Shown one piece after another: positions 1 to 10,553 of a stretch of DNA of 58,989 nt. The notes under the pieces were generated by a model. That model made no database searches and was not told where the DNA came from. It worked only from the letters and a program-made list of their open reading frames with translations. The number at the start of each line of letters is the position of its first letter. Position 1 is the stretch's first letter. This DNA is from Mnemiopsis leidyi (Eukaryota > Ctenophora > Tentaculata > Lobata > Bolinopsidae): contig JH153555.1 of NCBI GenBank assembly GCA_000226015.1, positions 124,316 to 183,304 of the forward strand, written 5' to 3'. Both the position numbers and the translations under genes were made by a program.

Positions 1-42
1 GTATACGGAAGTTACCATGAAGCCGCGCTAAATGCGCGTGAG

Positions 43-240
43 TTATGACAGGTGCAGCATGCAAGCGTCCGAGTTCGCGCGTGCGCAACATGTACATCCT
101 AGATCGTCGTAACTTTTAAACGACCAGGGGTAGTCTTTCCCGTTGTCCAATTTCAAAAAGGAGGGCATCCTCGTTTTCAGCTCGTTGAGCTCTATCAGAT
201 AAGGGTTGAGCCCATATAGGTTTAGAAAAAAGGGCGCACC
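43..240 (-). CDS. Possible partial exon, unidentified
   Basis: An open frame of 65 codons runs on the minus strand from just after a TAG at 243-241, which could equally be a splice acceptor AG, to a TAA at 45-43. Its first half has a protein-like composition (for example LNLYGLNPYLIELNELK and MPSFLKLDNGKDYPW). The last 17 residues are Cys-rich and less convincing. No start codon is visible, and the feature lies at the window edge, so neighbouring exons may be outside. An overlapping minus-strand frame is also open, so the choice of frame is uncertain. No family recognised. Confidence 0.22.
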   Translation of the reverse strand, partial: GAPFFLNLYGLNPYLIELNELKTRMPSFLKLDNGKDYPWSFKSYDDLGCTCCARANSDACMLHLS

Positions 241-607
241 CTATTGCGTTACGTTTCGTCAGCATCATGACCAATGACCATGATGAAACTCGTTCGACAG
301 GCACAACGAAGACTTCGCATTTTAGAAATAATATTGCAGGTTGTATGGATACATATATTGAAACGTAACGCAAGTCGAAATATTGAAAACCAATTTGTCT
401 TAGATTATCTTCTTAATTTCAGTCGTTTACTTGGCTCATTAACAATAACAGCGCAATAATTAAACTCATTATAAACGATTTGCCTCTCTTTAGTAGCATA
501 TTCTCTTAATATTCTTGGCGTCAACGTTTTAGCATCTGTATTAACCTATGCTTTCAACACGCATTACCATGTAATATGTAGATATATGATGGATCCGTAA
601 CTAGGTT

Positions 608-718
608 ATCTCTACATTACCTTTACGTTATCTTTACGTTATCTTTACGTTATCTTTACGTTATATCTTTACGTTATCTTTACGTTATATCTTTACTTTA
701 TCTTTATGTTATCTTTAT
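608..718. repeat. Minisatellite, 11-bp unit tctttacgtta
   Basis: About nine tandem copies of tctttacgtta, some lengthened by an extra 'ta' and degenerating at the right end (tctttacttta, tctttatgtta). It lies in the 5' flank of the GPCR gene, about 360 bp upstream of the start codon. Confidence 0.85.
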
Positions 719-1075
719 TCCAACAGCGACAACAATAGGCTTTTCTGCCAGTGCCTCAACAATGTTGAGTAAACAGATTGACATAGTATATAACCCTAAA
801 ACCTAATGTTGAGTTGACGACACTCAAGTCGTAATAACCCGTGACCCTTATCACTTATTTTGTGCGATTTCCCTGAATATCCCAGAATTGTGTCTCACGA
901 ATTTCATGCACTTAAATCTACTGAGGTAACAAGTGTTATATTTCGCTACTCAAGAGTATAGACCATCTGATATATGGAACCAGATTAATGTGGCGGGTTT
1001 GATTTAACACAACCAAATCAAATCTAGGTGCCCACCTCACACTCCGACCGACATCCACCTCTGATCTACATCAGC

Positions 1076-2131
1076 ATGTCACACAGCTACGTCAACGTGA
1101 TCCAGATAATATCCGGTCAAATATCTCTTCTTCTCGGACTCTCTGGAAACTTCTTTGTCCTGTACGCCTCTGTCCTCCACAATGTCATCAAACTGGATAA
1201 AATGTCAGTGTGGATCATACGAAACTTGTCCGTAGTTGACATAGGGAACTGCATTTTCGTCCTCGTCCCAAATTTGGTAACCATGTACTCCAATCGGAGA
1301 TGGCTTTTTGGGAGGTGGTTCTGTTACGTGAACGCCAGTTATCGGTTCTCATTTTTCGTCACTAATCTGGTTCTTGTAAACCTACTGTCTTTCAACAAGC
1401 TTCTGAGATGTTTCCGTCCTCTGAAGAACCTACACCCTTCCCAGCGACAAAGATTTCTGGTTACTCTCTTTGTTTTGATCACCTTCACGGTCCCTATTTT
1501 GTGGATTTGTTACGGCTTTATGGACAGATTTATGTGGATCAGCATAACAGAGTATCCAGATGAAATAGAAACCTCTTACAACTGCATCTCATACACGGAT
1601 GCGGATGCGGCCGGACCTATTCGTAACCACCTCCACTTTATGCTGATCACAGTATTCAACCTCCTACCTTGTGTTACCCTGGTGATAAGCAACACCGTAC
1701 TTATAGTCTACGCTGCCAGGAAAAGTCGCACTCATATCAAGAAGCGGAGTTTACTGGTTGTCATACTGGTTACCGTGAGCTTGCTCCTGTCTTTCGGCCC
1801 CATGTACGCAGCCATCATATTCCGGTCAGTCACTAGTTCTGAGTTCGAAGAGTTTACGTGGTCACTTGCTTTCTGGTCGTCCTGGAGCAATCCCGTTGTT
1901 TATTTAGCAGTAAATCCAAGTTTCAGACAGTTTACTGTTCGCCAGGTCAAATCTTTGGTACACCCGTTTTTGGAGACTTCCGGCCAGGATTTAACGTCAA
2001 AAGTTCCTGCGTCCAAAAACTTGGTGTCAAACAAAGTAGATTTCTTGTGCAGAGACGAGGTTATCATGTTTAATCGTACTCAGCTTGAAACTATGCAGAT
2101 TCCTCACACTCAGGCTTCTTCTACATGCTGA
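1076..2131 (+). CDS. Class A (rhodopsin-like) GPCR, orphan, NKL in place of DRY
   Basis: Single-exon gene for a 351-residue seven-transmembrane receptor of the plasma membrane. Landmarks: GLSGN in TM1 (N25), RNLSVVD in TM2 (D55), a TM3-top cysteine (C83) with a partner in the second extracellular loop (YNCISY), and SNPVVYLAVNPSF at the end of TM7, an intact NPxxY. Where D-R-Y is expected, eight residues before P115 of RCFRPL, the protein has N107-K108-L109, so the conserved Arg is missing. TM6 has no CWxP; it reads LLLSFGPMY. The C-tail is about 60 residues with several Ser/Thr. The frame extends 16 codons further to a GTG at 1028, but the first ATG is at 1076. The ligand cannot be deduced; an invertebrate peptide or orphan receptor is most likely. 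It shares only fold-level features with the receptor at 42593-43731. Confidence 0.9.
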   Translation: MSHSYVNVIQIISGQISLLLGLSGNFFVLYASVLHNVIKLDKMSVWIIRNLSVVDIGNCIFVLVPNLVTMYSNRRWLFGRWFCYVNASYRFSFFVTNLVLVNLLSFNKLLRCFRPLKNLHPSQRQRFLVTLFVLITFTVPILWICYGFMDRFMWISITEYPDEIETSYNCISYTDADAAGPIRNHLHFMLITVFNLLPCVTLVISNTVLIVYAARKSRTHIKKRSLLVVILVTVSLLLSFGPMYAAIIFRSVTSSEFEEFTWSLAFWSSWSNPVVYLAVNPSFRQFTVRQVKSLVHPFLETSGQDLTSKVPASKNLVSNKVDFLCRDEVIMFNRTQLETMQIPHTQASSTC

Positions 2132-2278
2132 TTGTTTAAGTGTATCATGTATATAAACTATTCTCTAATACAGTGCCAAGTAATTCGCTGATGATCAATG
2201 TGAACATATTTGCTTTCCCTGGTAAATATCCCGCTTAAAGATTAACAGAATTGTTGTTTAGAATCGTCTTCAGTGCTG

Positions 2279-2284
2279 AATAAA
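2279..2284 (+). terminator. Polyadenylation signal AATAAA of the first GPCR
   Basis: AATAAA 148 nt downstream of the receptor stop codon, followed by a T-rich stretch (cttttttgttgttc). This is the usual arrangement of a metazoan cleavage/polyadenylation site. Confidence 0.6.
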
Positions 2285-4030
2285 ATGAAAAACATCGTGC
2301 TTTTTTGTTGTTCTTGCTTTAAAGTCTAAACTTACGGTACGTAATTGCGGAATATTTAGACCCCAAAATATGAAATTCGTGTAATTGTCAAAAAATCTCT
2401 TCACCAACCAAATATCTTCATAACAATCCGAACACGATAAAACACACAAAATTCTAAACCACGCCTTTTCAGCGTTACTAGAGTTGGAGCAGTGGTGGTT
2501 GACGCGAGGAAGGGACGGGAAGGAAGGGTTGATTGTTCCTGACGAGGCGGGTTCAGCCTCACTCGGTACTTCTATCCAGGCAAGACGGTGATCAGAGCTG
2601 CTCTTTTGATTAGAGATAGCAGAGATATTGGGGAGGAATAATATTGGTTAAAATCTTTCTAGCATCCGGTTGAAAGTTTGCTTTTGGGGTTTATATCTTG
2701 AAAATTTTGGGTATCTTGAAAAATTGAAATGAGTTAAACTGTTTTGTCAAATTGGTTAAGTGAGGCGCAAGTTTTAACCGGCATACTCCCAGTTGAAGCC
2801 GCAATTTTCGACCGAAAAATTCAACATATTATACCGGATACCAGATGATATATGTTATTGTTTTCTTGTTGCGTTTGTATCATAAATAAATGTTAATATT
2901 TAAGTGAAATTTTGTACCTTAAATTTTCGGCAATTATTTCACAGTTTCTACTTTTTGTGCGATAGAGTTAACTTATGATTGACTAATTCTTATTGTTTTT
3001 CGATTTCAATCATCAATGGCCTTTTATTATAGTTATGCAGAACAGAACGAATGTAAAACTTCAGGAGATTCATGACCCATTCAATTTCAATCGTTTATTG
3101 TGGTAAATCAATTGTTAATGGACGCCAGAATTCTTTTGGGGAAGCCGGAAATTTTGAAAAATTTCAAATCTTATTCCTCAAAATGTTTCGGTTTCTGCCT
3201 ATGTTTTTGGAGGTCAATCTATGTGAATGAGTGGACCACGTTGATCTAAGAGTAGTTGACCAGCGGGTACTAAAGCAGGACCAATAAACTTTGAAGAATG
3301 TAGTGTCTGAATTTTCCGAAAATTTCCCTTCAAGGTACTCTTCCCAAGAATTCTGACGTTAATTGCGGTCATCCATTTCTGGTAGTAAAAATGTGGTGCA
3401 ATTACTTTGACATCTTCAATTTCCGTTGCTATTTCACTGATAATGATTATATTTCACACAGATTTTTTGGTCAAATCTTTAGACTTTGGATCCGAATCAA
3501 TCTGGAGATGGGAGGGGGTAGCCGTAGAGCGCTAACTCTTATCAGGGGGTATACGGATACCATTTTGCTAATGGTTAATTTGGAGTTTTGGACAAAGGCC
3601 AAATGGTCATTAAATCCGGTCGCTTTACCTTCCCCTGAATTAGTAAAGTATCGGCGTGTAAATGTAGTGGAGGAGAACGAAGTCATCGAATTGGCATGAT
3701 ATTTGTTACAAAACTAGGTCGGACTTTTGAATTAAGTTATTTTATTGGTAATTTTTGTAGTACTATGTGAGTCAAATTTGAAATATAAATTTTGAATTCG
3801 ATTGTTTTATTTTGGATAGCCGGCGAGAAAAACGTGGAAATAAAAGAAATTTAGTAAAGTACACCTAACATGATTACACGATATCATCAAATAGCAAGTA
3901 AAACCGTAAATAAATATAATAATTTCTTCTTTTCGTCCCACAAAATTTGCAAAATAAATTTAAACTCAATATAACGTTCGAATTAACATACTGTACATAT
4001 CAAACCTAGCTAATCTGTACAAAACTGTCT
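2285..4030. other. Intergenic stretch between GPCR and structural protein gene
   Basis: Mostly AT-rich. It has a GC-richer patch at about 2470-2620. A plus-strand open frame ending at 3699 is open from an acceptor-like ttcacacag at 3455-3463 and reads plausibly near its end (LPSPELVKYRRVNVVEENEV), but no start or partner exon was found, so no gene is called. Two AATAAA signals on the minus strand (3811-3806 and 3746-3741) could serve the next gene. Confidence 0.5.
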
Positions 4031-6304
4031 CTAATACCTCCGAAGGTTGTTGAAAGCTGCACCGAATCCTCCGACTGCTGAACCTCCGAAACTGCTTGCC
4101 GCACTGCTCGCGGCGTTTAGTCTTGCTCCAAATCCGGCAGCGCTGTTTGCAGCACCTACCCCGAATCTGGAGTTTCCTGCTCCTGCTGCAGCTCCTGCCC
4201 CCGTATTCAACATAGCCATAGGATTAACAGCTGGTCGTGCCATGCCAAACATATTCACTCCTGGTTGCTGGGCCATTAGGTTGACGGCTGGTCGTGCCAT
4301 TCCAGATACGTTAACTCCTGGTTGCTGAGCCATTGGGTTGACGGCTGGTCGTGCCATTCCAGATACGTTAACTCCTGGTTGCTGAGCCATTGGGTTGATG
4401 GCAGGTTGTGCCATTCCGGATACGTTAACTCCTGGTTGCTGAGCCATTGGGTTGATGGCAGGTTGTGCAATGCCAAATACGTTAACTCCTGGTTGCTGAG
4501 CCATCGGGTTGATGGCAGGTCTAAAGAGGTCTGGTGCTTGAGCTGGTATAGCCGTGTTCGTGGAAATTGACACCATGCTGTTGGGCACCATGTGTCTTCC
4601 TCCATTTACTCTCACCACACTGTACCCAGGTCGACTCCTGGACGGCCGTACATTGTGCGAGGGAACTTGTTGAGCCTGCCCGCTGATCGTTACGGAAATT
4701 GTAGGTCCGGTAGGTGCCGCTCCTCTAGGTGATCTGATAGGTGACCCAACGGGAGATCTTATAGGAGACCCTGGAGGAGAACCTCCAGGAGCAGGGGCGC
4801 TGATTGTAGCACACCGCCTTGGTGGGTTAGCCAGGAAGTTGCAGGAAGGCCCACATCGAGGACACGGACCATTTCCTGGACTCGGTCCTGTAGACTCAAC
4901 TTCAACGATAACTACTGTGGAGCTGATTGGCCTTCTCAAGCCCAACACCTTCACAGAAAATCCACGTTTTGGGTGCTTTCGTCGCCTGAAATGTCCTCCA
5001 GGCACAATTCGAGTTATTTCCTCTATGGTAATGGTGTAGAACTTTTGTGGATATATTGGAGTTCCGTTTATTATCATGGTTGGTCTTGTAAGAGGAGCAC
5101 CTGTAGGTGGATTCATCATCGAACTTGGCAAAACAACGATGGGGCGTTTGTCTTCGGCCAACGGGTCATAACCCGGTTTAAGGGACTTATCGGGGTTGAA
5201 GAGTACATAAAGAGGGAAATGTCTGGTTCCTTTGGGCAGGAGTACATTGGATAAAGAATCTGGAAGAGACCGTTGTTGTGCAGTCGGATACACCAATTTG
5301 TATGGACAGTCCTCCTCATCCGAACTGTCATCCGATGACGTGTAGTTTGGATCAGAATCAGGTAACCCTGGACCTCCTGGACCTCCAGGCCCTCCTGGAC
5401 CACCAGGACCTCCTGGTCCACCAGGTCCTCCTGGTCCTGTTGGACTATAGGGACACCTAGGATCATGTCCTCCAGGTCCTCCAGGCCCTCCTGGACCACC
5501 AGGACCTCCTGGTCCACCAGGTCCTCCTGGTCCTGTTGGACTATAGGGACACCTAGGATCATGTCCTCCAGGCCCTCCTGGTCCACCAGGACCACCAGGT
5601 CCACCAGGACCGCCTTGGCCCCCAGGACCATCAGGACCGGTGGGATTGAATGGACAACCCGGACCGTGGCCAGCAGGACTTCCCGGTCCCCCTGAACCTC
5701 CAGGCCCTCCTGGTCCACCAGGCCCTCCTGGTGAAAGAATGACCGGTTGACCAAAGAGAGGGCTTGATGGGCAGCCTCGACAATGCACTCCTGGACTGCC
5801 TGGTGCACCTGGACATCCATTACTCGCAACCGGGGGGTTAAAAAGTCGCACATTTGCACCCAAATAAGTCCTGCCATTCATCGTTACGGTGACAGTGGCA
5901 GGATTGGCAACATTTGGTCTCAGCCAAGCTCCAGATACAGTCTGATCCCGCCTCATCTCAGGTATGAAGACAGTGTAGAAAGCGGAAGCACTAAAAACAG
6001 GAGCTTGAACACGTGGACTTGAGTTAAAGGATATGGTTTGACCGGGCATAGCCAGTGTGGACGGTCTGGCTACCATGTTCGACATTTGTACGCTAACGTT
6101 GGCACCCAGCCCCCCAGCAGGATTGACAGAAGGTCCCCCTGCTTGAGCGTAGTTGAAACTTGCTGCAGGAGCGACATTGCTATTTCTTGCTTGGCCTGCT
6201 GCCAATCCTAATGCTTGTCCTGCATTAAAACCACCTCCTTGAGCCATGTTGCCAGTGTAGGCGGACTGGCCAGCTCCGTTGAAGCCATTGAAACTAAATG
6301 CCAT
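4031..6304 (-). CDS. Intronless Gly-Gly-Pro / 19-residue-repeat structural protein
   Basis: A 757-residue protein in one open frame, starting at ATG 6304. No signal peptide is visible: the N-terminus ([18 protein letters not shown]) is Gly/Asn/Ala-rich and not hydrophobic. Order of parts: low-complexity N-terminus with a beta-type stretch (residues ~100-160); Gly-Gly-Pro tract (~190-318) interrupted by CPxxPTGP segments; acidic linker SDDSSDEED; Cys-containing middle region (~330-500, with CPRCGPSC); Ser/Pro-Arg linker ([14 protein letters not shown]); six 19-residue repeats (~592-700, [19 protein letters not shown] type); and a Gly/Ala/Asn-rich tail ending NNLRRY. (Gly-Gly-Pro)n meets the Gly-X-Y rule, but Gly at X is poor for a collagen helix. 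An extracellular-matrix, secretion or adhesive protein is possible. If truly without a signal peptide it would be cytoplasmic, or an upstream signal exon was missed. Family not recognised. Confidence 0.8.
4205..4530 (-). repeat. Coding minisatellite, 57-bp unit (19 residues), about six copies
   Basis: In-frame tandem repeat inside the structural protein gene. Each unit encodes a variant of [19 protein letters not shown]. Copies differ mainly by I/V, S/F and Q/R swaps, so the array looks recently amplified. The last unit decays into [12 protein letters not shown]. Confidence 0.9.
5352..5735 (-). repeat. Coding Gly-Gly-Pro repeat with two near-identical blocks of about 100 bp
   Basis: Tandem 9-bp units (ggtccacca/ggaggacct type on + or -) encode GGP. 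Two near-identical larger blocks contain [12 protein letters not shown] followed by a GGP run; a third, diverged block has [14 protein letters not shown]. Each block brings one Cys-Pro at regular spacing. Confidence 0.9.
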
Positions 6305-7955
6305 GACTCAACTTCAACATCAATCAAAAAAATTATTTGAAATCGACTAATATGTAAGAAATCTGTTAGAAACCGAAATGATAATATTATGCTCAATTAG
6401 TGATCGTTTGATCTATAAGTTATGAGCCAACCATTCCGATAATAATTCTATAAATATCACGACTTCAGGATGACTTTAAGCTGTTAGCCAAGTACCTTTC
6501 TCAATCAGTGAAATCGGGCATTGCTTCAAATTGATCATGAAATTAGAAGTCCTTTCATTCTTATAAAGCATAAAAAGCGAGCATCATTTTATCGTAAGAC
6601 TGCACCTCTATCAAAATTTCAGATTGGAGAGCTGGCCATATCTAACAATCCGTTCTCAGTACCTTACTATGATTCGAAGTTTAATTATAATATTCACAGT
6701 TAGCTAAGGATATGTCAGCTCAGCACGTGACGTTCACAATTGTTAGGGGACAGAGTTAAATGATTTGTGCAATACAACAACTCATTTTATCTCACTTAAA
6801 TCATATCAACATATCATGAATCATAATAACATAGACATATATGTTCCGAAATGTACTTCTTTGAGTCTCAGTAAACTATAGGTATTTATACAATATTAAA
6901 TATAGGCAAAATTCAACTAATCTTTGTAACCAATGTAGAAGAAGGAGGTAATGTATAGTCAGTCAGTCGGGAAAGAATGTCAGTTAAACTACAAGCAGTG
7001 ACAACTGTCCAGACTATAGTTCTTTTGTAATCGAAATCATGAATTAAATTGATTGCAAAATCAATCAAATTTTATTCAAAAATGAAGGATCAATGAGGAA
7101 GTATGGATCTGTAGTCACAAGATATCTTTATCTTGAAACGAAAAGGTCACTCACAGATATAGATCTGAATAATTGATTAGATATGACATCGCGAAACAAT
7201 TATTTTGAGCCAGCACCACTGAGTGAAGAGTACCTCAGTTATAGAAAGATTTTGAAAGTTTTCAAAAATTCGAAACAAATGGCAGGCCGAGAAGGGTGTC
7301 GTCATGTCCGTTACTGTGATCTTCAAGCTCACCAGGCTTTTGTTTAAATGATTATTGTAAGGATAATTTCATATTTATCACTAATCACAAGTTTATTTGT
7401 CATATAGGTTTAGTTTTACAGCATTGACAAATTAATTTGGGTGACTACTCCATATGTCCAAAAATATAGATTGACGTAGACTTCGGGTACATCATAATAA
7501 TTTTTAAAAGGCAGCCATTGCACGTATGAAATTTGGACGATATATTACTGCAAAAATTCAACATGGCATTCGCCCTATATCGGTATTCGGTACCACTGTT
7601 GTTCCATACACGTACAATTAATCATGTTTTATCGATAATTTTCCACCCCGTTGCTCGTCATACCTTCATGTTTCATCCTGACACGTGAGACAATTTCGTA
7701 AAATTTCACAACTGTTTTTTCAAACAAAGTAAAAAACATATAATTTTAGCCCCTTTAAGTAAATTTCCGAGATTTTCCATTTAGTTGAGAAAAGCAACAA
7801 TACATTTTCAGCTTAAGTTAATATCGGTCATGAAAGCTCAAACCTAAGGTTAAGAATGTCAAATACCTTTTCAAAATGACACATGAACCTGTGGCGATTA
7901 CTCCCGACCCTCACACTCGAAGCTGAACGTTAGACGGATATAATTCCGTCAACAC
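6305..7955. other. AT-rich intergenic region
   Basis: Upstream flank of the structural protein gene on one side and of the uncertain plus-strand frame at 7956 on the other. I see only short frames, poly-A/T runs and no convincing splice-framed exon or RNA gene. Confidence 0.5.
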
Positions 7956-8219
7956 ATGAACATGAAGCAGAGTCCGAGCCAGCAGAGTCCGATTTCCAGA
8001 TCTTTCCACCGTTACATCACAAGTTACCCAGACTTCTTCTCCAGGACCGGCGCAGTCACACCTGCAGTACAAGCTGACACATATCTCGCACGCTACAGAC
8101 TGAGAATATTTGAGTGCTCAACTGACCCTTACGTCCGTGTCGGGAGCTACACTTCCTCTCTCTGCGTCACGCCTGTCATCCAGCAATTTGGTACGTTGTC
8201 ACCTGTCCGGGTGTTCTAG
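7956..8219 (+). CDS. Uncertain open frame in a GC-richer island
   Basis: An 87-codon frame starts at an ATG (MNMKQSPSQQSPISRSF) with non-AT-biased codons, in an island (about 7950-8350) clearly richer in GC than its surroundings. A donor-like g|gtacgt occurs at 8190-8191 after PVIQQF, so this could be a 5' exon; no matching downstream exon was found before the convergent coiled-coil gene at 8444. A second frame (8110-8346) is open across the same island, so the open frames may reflect base composition only. No family recognised. Confidence 0.25.
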   Translation: MNMKQSPSQQSPISRSFHRYITSYPDFFSRTGAVTPAVQADTYLARYRLRIFECSTDPYVRVGSYTSSLCVTPVIQQFGTLSPVRVF

Positions 8220-8443
8220 TTACACTCCTCGAGGGTTGGTCGCTAGCCGGGCGGGAGAGTTACAGTCGTCACACAGGGTTTACTCAGCTAGAGCTGCACG
8301 GCCGCGTCTGTGTGAACGTTACTTGTTCACGAAAACCCAGGCTTAAGATTTAAATCCAAGATTAGTTTCACAGAGGTATCCCCTTTGCAAGAAACATCAG
8401 AAGTTACGAGAAGGGAGCTTTCCGCCTTTTAGCTCCAACTGGG

Positions 8444-9467
8444 TTAAGTCTTTGCCTGGTTCAGCTCCTCCACGATAGCTCGAAGATTGTTGTTGGTGGC
8501 GACCAACCACTCGTTATCTGCCTCCTGGCTCCTAAGTATTTTCACTTCAGTTGTTAGACTGGCTACTTTCATAACAAGTCGATCATGTTCCTGGGGAAAG
8601 AGTGCAGGACTTGAAATTGTAAAGCATAATTAGGTGTAATTGTAAAGACGTATGGTATGATTGACGTGGCTTACAGGGAGTAATTTTAAATTTCTCTGAT
8701 CTCTCAGTTAAACTTATAGCTGTGAATAGATCCTTAGGATCGGAGCCTGTGGGGATCACTCAAGCAGGTATTAGGTGGACCACCGCAATAAACAGTTCCT
8801 AAGTTCGAAGAGTTATAAGATCTGTAAGGCCAATTAGTTGGAACCAGTTCTACAAACTACAGTTTACTCGCTTTGCTTGATCTCTCGGAAATAGGTAAAA
8901 CACGAGCTAATATTAGTTATTGGCTTTAAAGGTCATGCATTCATGCATATCGACTATAAAAATTAAAATTTCTGCAATGATGAAACACTTACATTTTGAA
9001 GGCGATCTGTTTTCTGTTCGGCTAGCTCTATCTTCCTTTTAAAGTTTCGTACTCTTTGATTTCCTCGTGCTGTGCTTGCTTTTAAGTCTTCTAGCTCCTG
9101 ATGGAATAGAGGATGTTTCGTGATTGAGCAATTATCATTGAGATCGATCTTGATCTCGCGAATTATTAGAAACGTTTTCTTGGGCACCATCAATTGTAAT
9201 TAACTTTGCTATTAAAAGTTGACCAACACGATTTATCGTAGGTTAAAATATATCAACAATCTCCAAAAGTATATCGAAAAATCAATTCTTTGACAAATCT
9301 TACAAGAAATTGAAAATACAAGAAATCCAAACCTTCTGCAGTTGATTGACTAGAGACCGTGAGGAGGGCTTGTCGGAATCAGCTAAAAAGTTGTCCTTGA
9401 CTTTGAGATCTGTGGTAGCGGCGGCAACCGCCAGCTTGCTTGGCCGTTCTCTGCTGATGAACGTCAT
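8444..9467 (-). CDS. Three-exon small coiled-coil protein, 128 aa
   Basis: Exons 9467-9333 (45 codons), 9097-8993 (35) and 8590-8444 (48 plus stop), all joined in phase 0 with GT–AG introns. Donors are AAG|GTTTGG and AAT|GTAAGT; acceptors are TTCCATCAG and TTTCCCCAG. The start is MTFISRERPSKLAVAAATT. From about residue 37 to the end the protein is one continuous heptad-like coiled coil that reads without a break through both junctions (SLVNQLQK|ELEDLK; KTDRLQN|EHDRLV), strong support for the model. It ends IVEELNQAKT. Likely a cytosolic coiled-coil scaffold or cytoskeletal/centrosomal component by analogy with other short coiled coils. I do not recognise a specific family. Confidence 0.8.
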
Positions 9468-10088
9468 TTCAACACTCTCGATACAACAGGAAAAATGCAG
9501 CTCAATGTTGACTCACGATAACAACTCAAAGTCACAGTATTAATATGATGCTGAGCAACAACAAAATCGAATACTTTCAACGATCTCAAAAAGAGGGTAT
9601 TGGAGAATGGTGCCAACTTTTAAAAAGCATCAGCGAGCTGCGACCATTTGACCGGTTGACGTAGAGCGTATGTGCGACTGTGAGAGAGATGCAGCTGTAG
9701 CCTGACGTCCAGCAACCAGCTGGGAATAATAATTAACGGCTCTTTCCGGCCCGAATACGGTGCGTCATATGACAGAACAGCAGAATTAGATGGAATATTT
9801 GACCGACGAAGTTTGTGCTTCTAATTGTACTTGACCGGCTGCAGTCTGCGTTGTGACTTACAAGCGGACGGAGTAATTGTATACTTCAGAAGTTACCCGT
9901 ATTCACCTCCGGCACGGTCAATTGAATTGCTCAGATCAGGTTATATTTCGCGTGTTACGGCGGCAACACAGCGTTTAGTAATGTCGCCGTAGCTTTATAC
10001 CAAATAAGAGGCGTCAAATTTCTGAAAATTCGTTCTGAAAGTAAATCAAACATCTAATTGATACAATTGGAGCACAAATTTGTCATAG

Positions 10089-10279
10089 GGGCGTGCAACT
10101 TAGGAGTTGGCTGTGCTATATGTAGAAGTCTAAAGCGAGCTATAATGTCCCTAGCCACTAATCGTAAGTTCTGTCTTTACGGAAACCCCAAGCGGAACTG
10201 CAAGGCAGTCTGTAGGAAAGCCATGAAAGGTTTCGTTCGGAGGATTGCTTCTTCGTCGGGGAGCATTTGGCAGGAGTGA
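10089..10279 (+). CDS. Possible exon for a basic six-cysteine peptide
   Basis: An open frame follows an acceptor-like tttgtcatag (AG at 10087-10088), entering in phase 1 and ending with TGA at 10277-10279. Cysteines are spaced C-x5-C-x2-C-x16-C-x8-C-x3-C, with many Lys/Arg between (for example KAVCRKAMKGFVRR). Phase-1 exons for a mature Cys-rich peptide behind a signal-peptide exon are common in animals, but no signal exon was found upstream and no ATG is in frame. It could be a secreted peptide, a relic or chance. No toxin or antimicrobial family is recognised. Confidence 0.28.
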
Positions 10280-10494
10280 TTATCCGGACTCGCTTTCCTT
10301 CTGGTATGTCTGAAGATATAGATATTGGGGGATCCGGGATCGTAGTGAAATCAATCTATTAAGACCCTACTTTTTTTAAATTCCATTTAAACTTAAATGG
10401 AGATAGAAAAAATGCGTTTTCAGTTAATTAATTATCAATCGATTCCTTTTGATGTCAATAAGTTAATTTAATGATATTGTGATATTTATTGTAT

Positions 10495-10500
10495 TAGTGC
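10495..10500 (-). terminator. Polyadenylation signal of the 408-aa gene
   Basis: AATAAA on the minus strand (tttatt on +), 54 nt beyond the stop codon at 10554. It supports the end of that gene model. Confidence 0.6.
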
Positions 10501-10553
10501 GAGTGTTAGAACCACCAGAAAACCAGCGCAAAAGTGCAACTACATATTTAACT

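Noticed and set aside
3471-3699. Open frames on both strands near 3.5 kb
   Set aside because: No start or partner exon; the plus frame reads reasonably at its end but cannot be tied to a gene.
5116-5877. A 253-codon minus-strand frame inside the Gly-Gly-Pro region
   Set aside because: It is an out-of-frame reading of the same repeat (giving [13 protein letters not shown] runs); the 757-codon frame covers it and continues on both sides.
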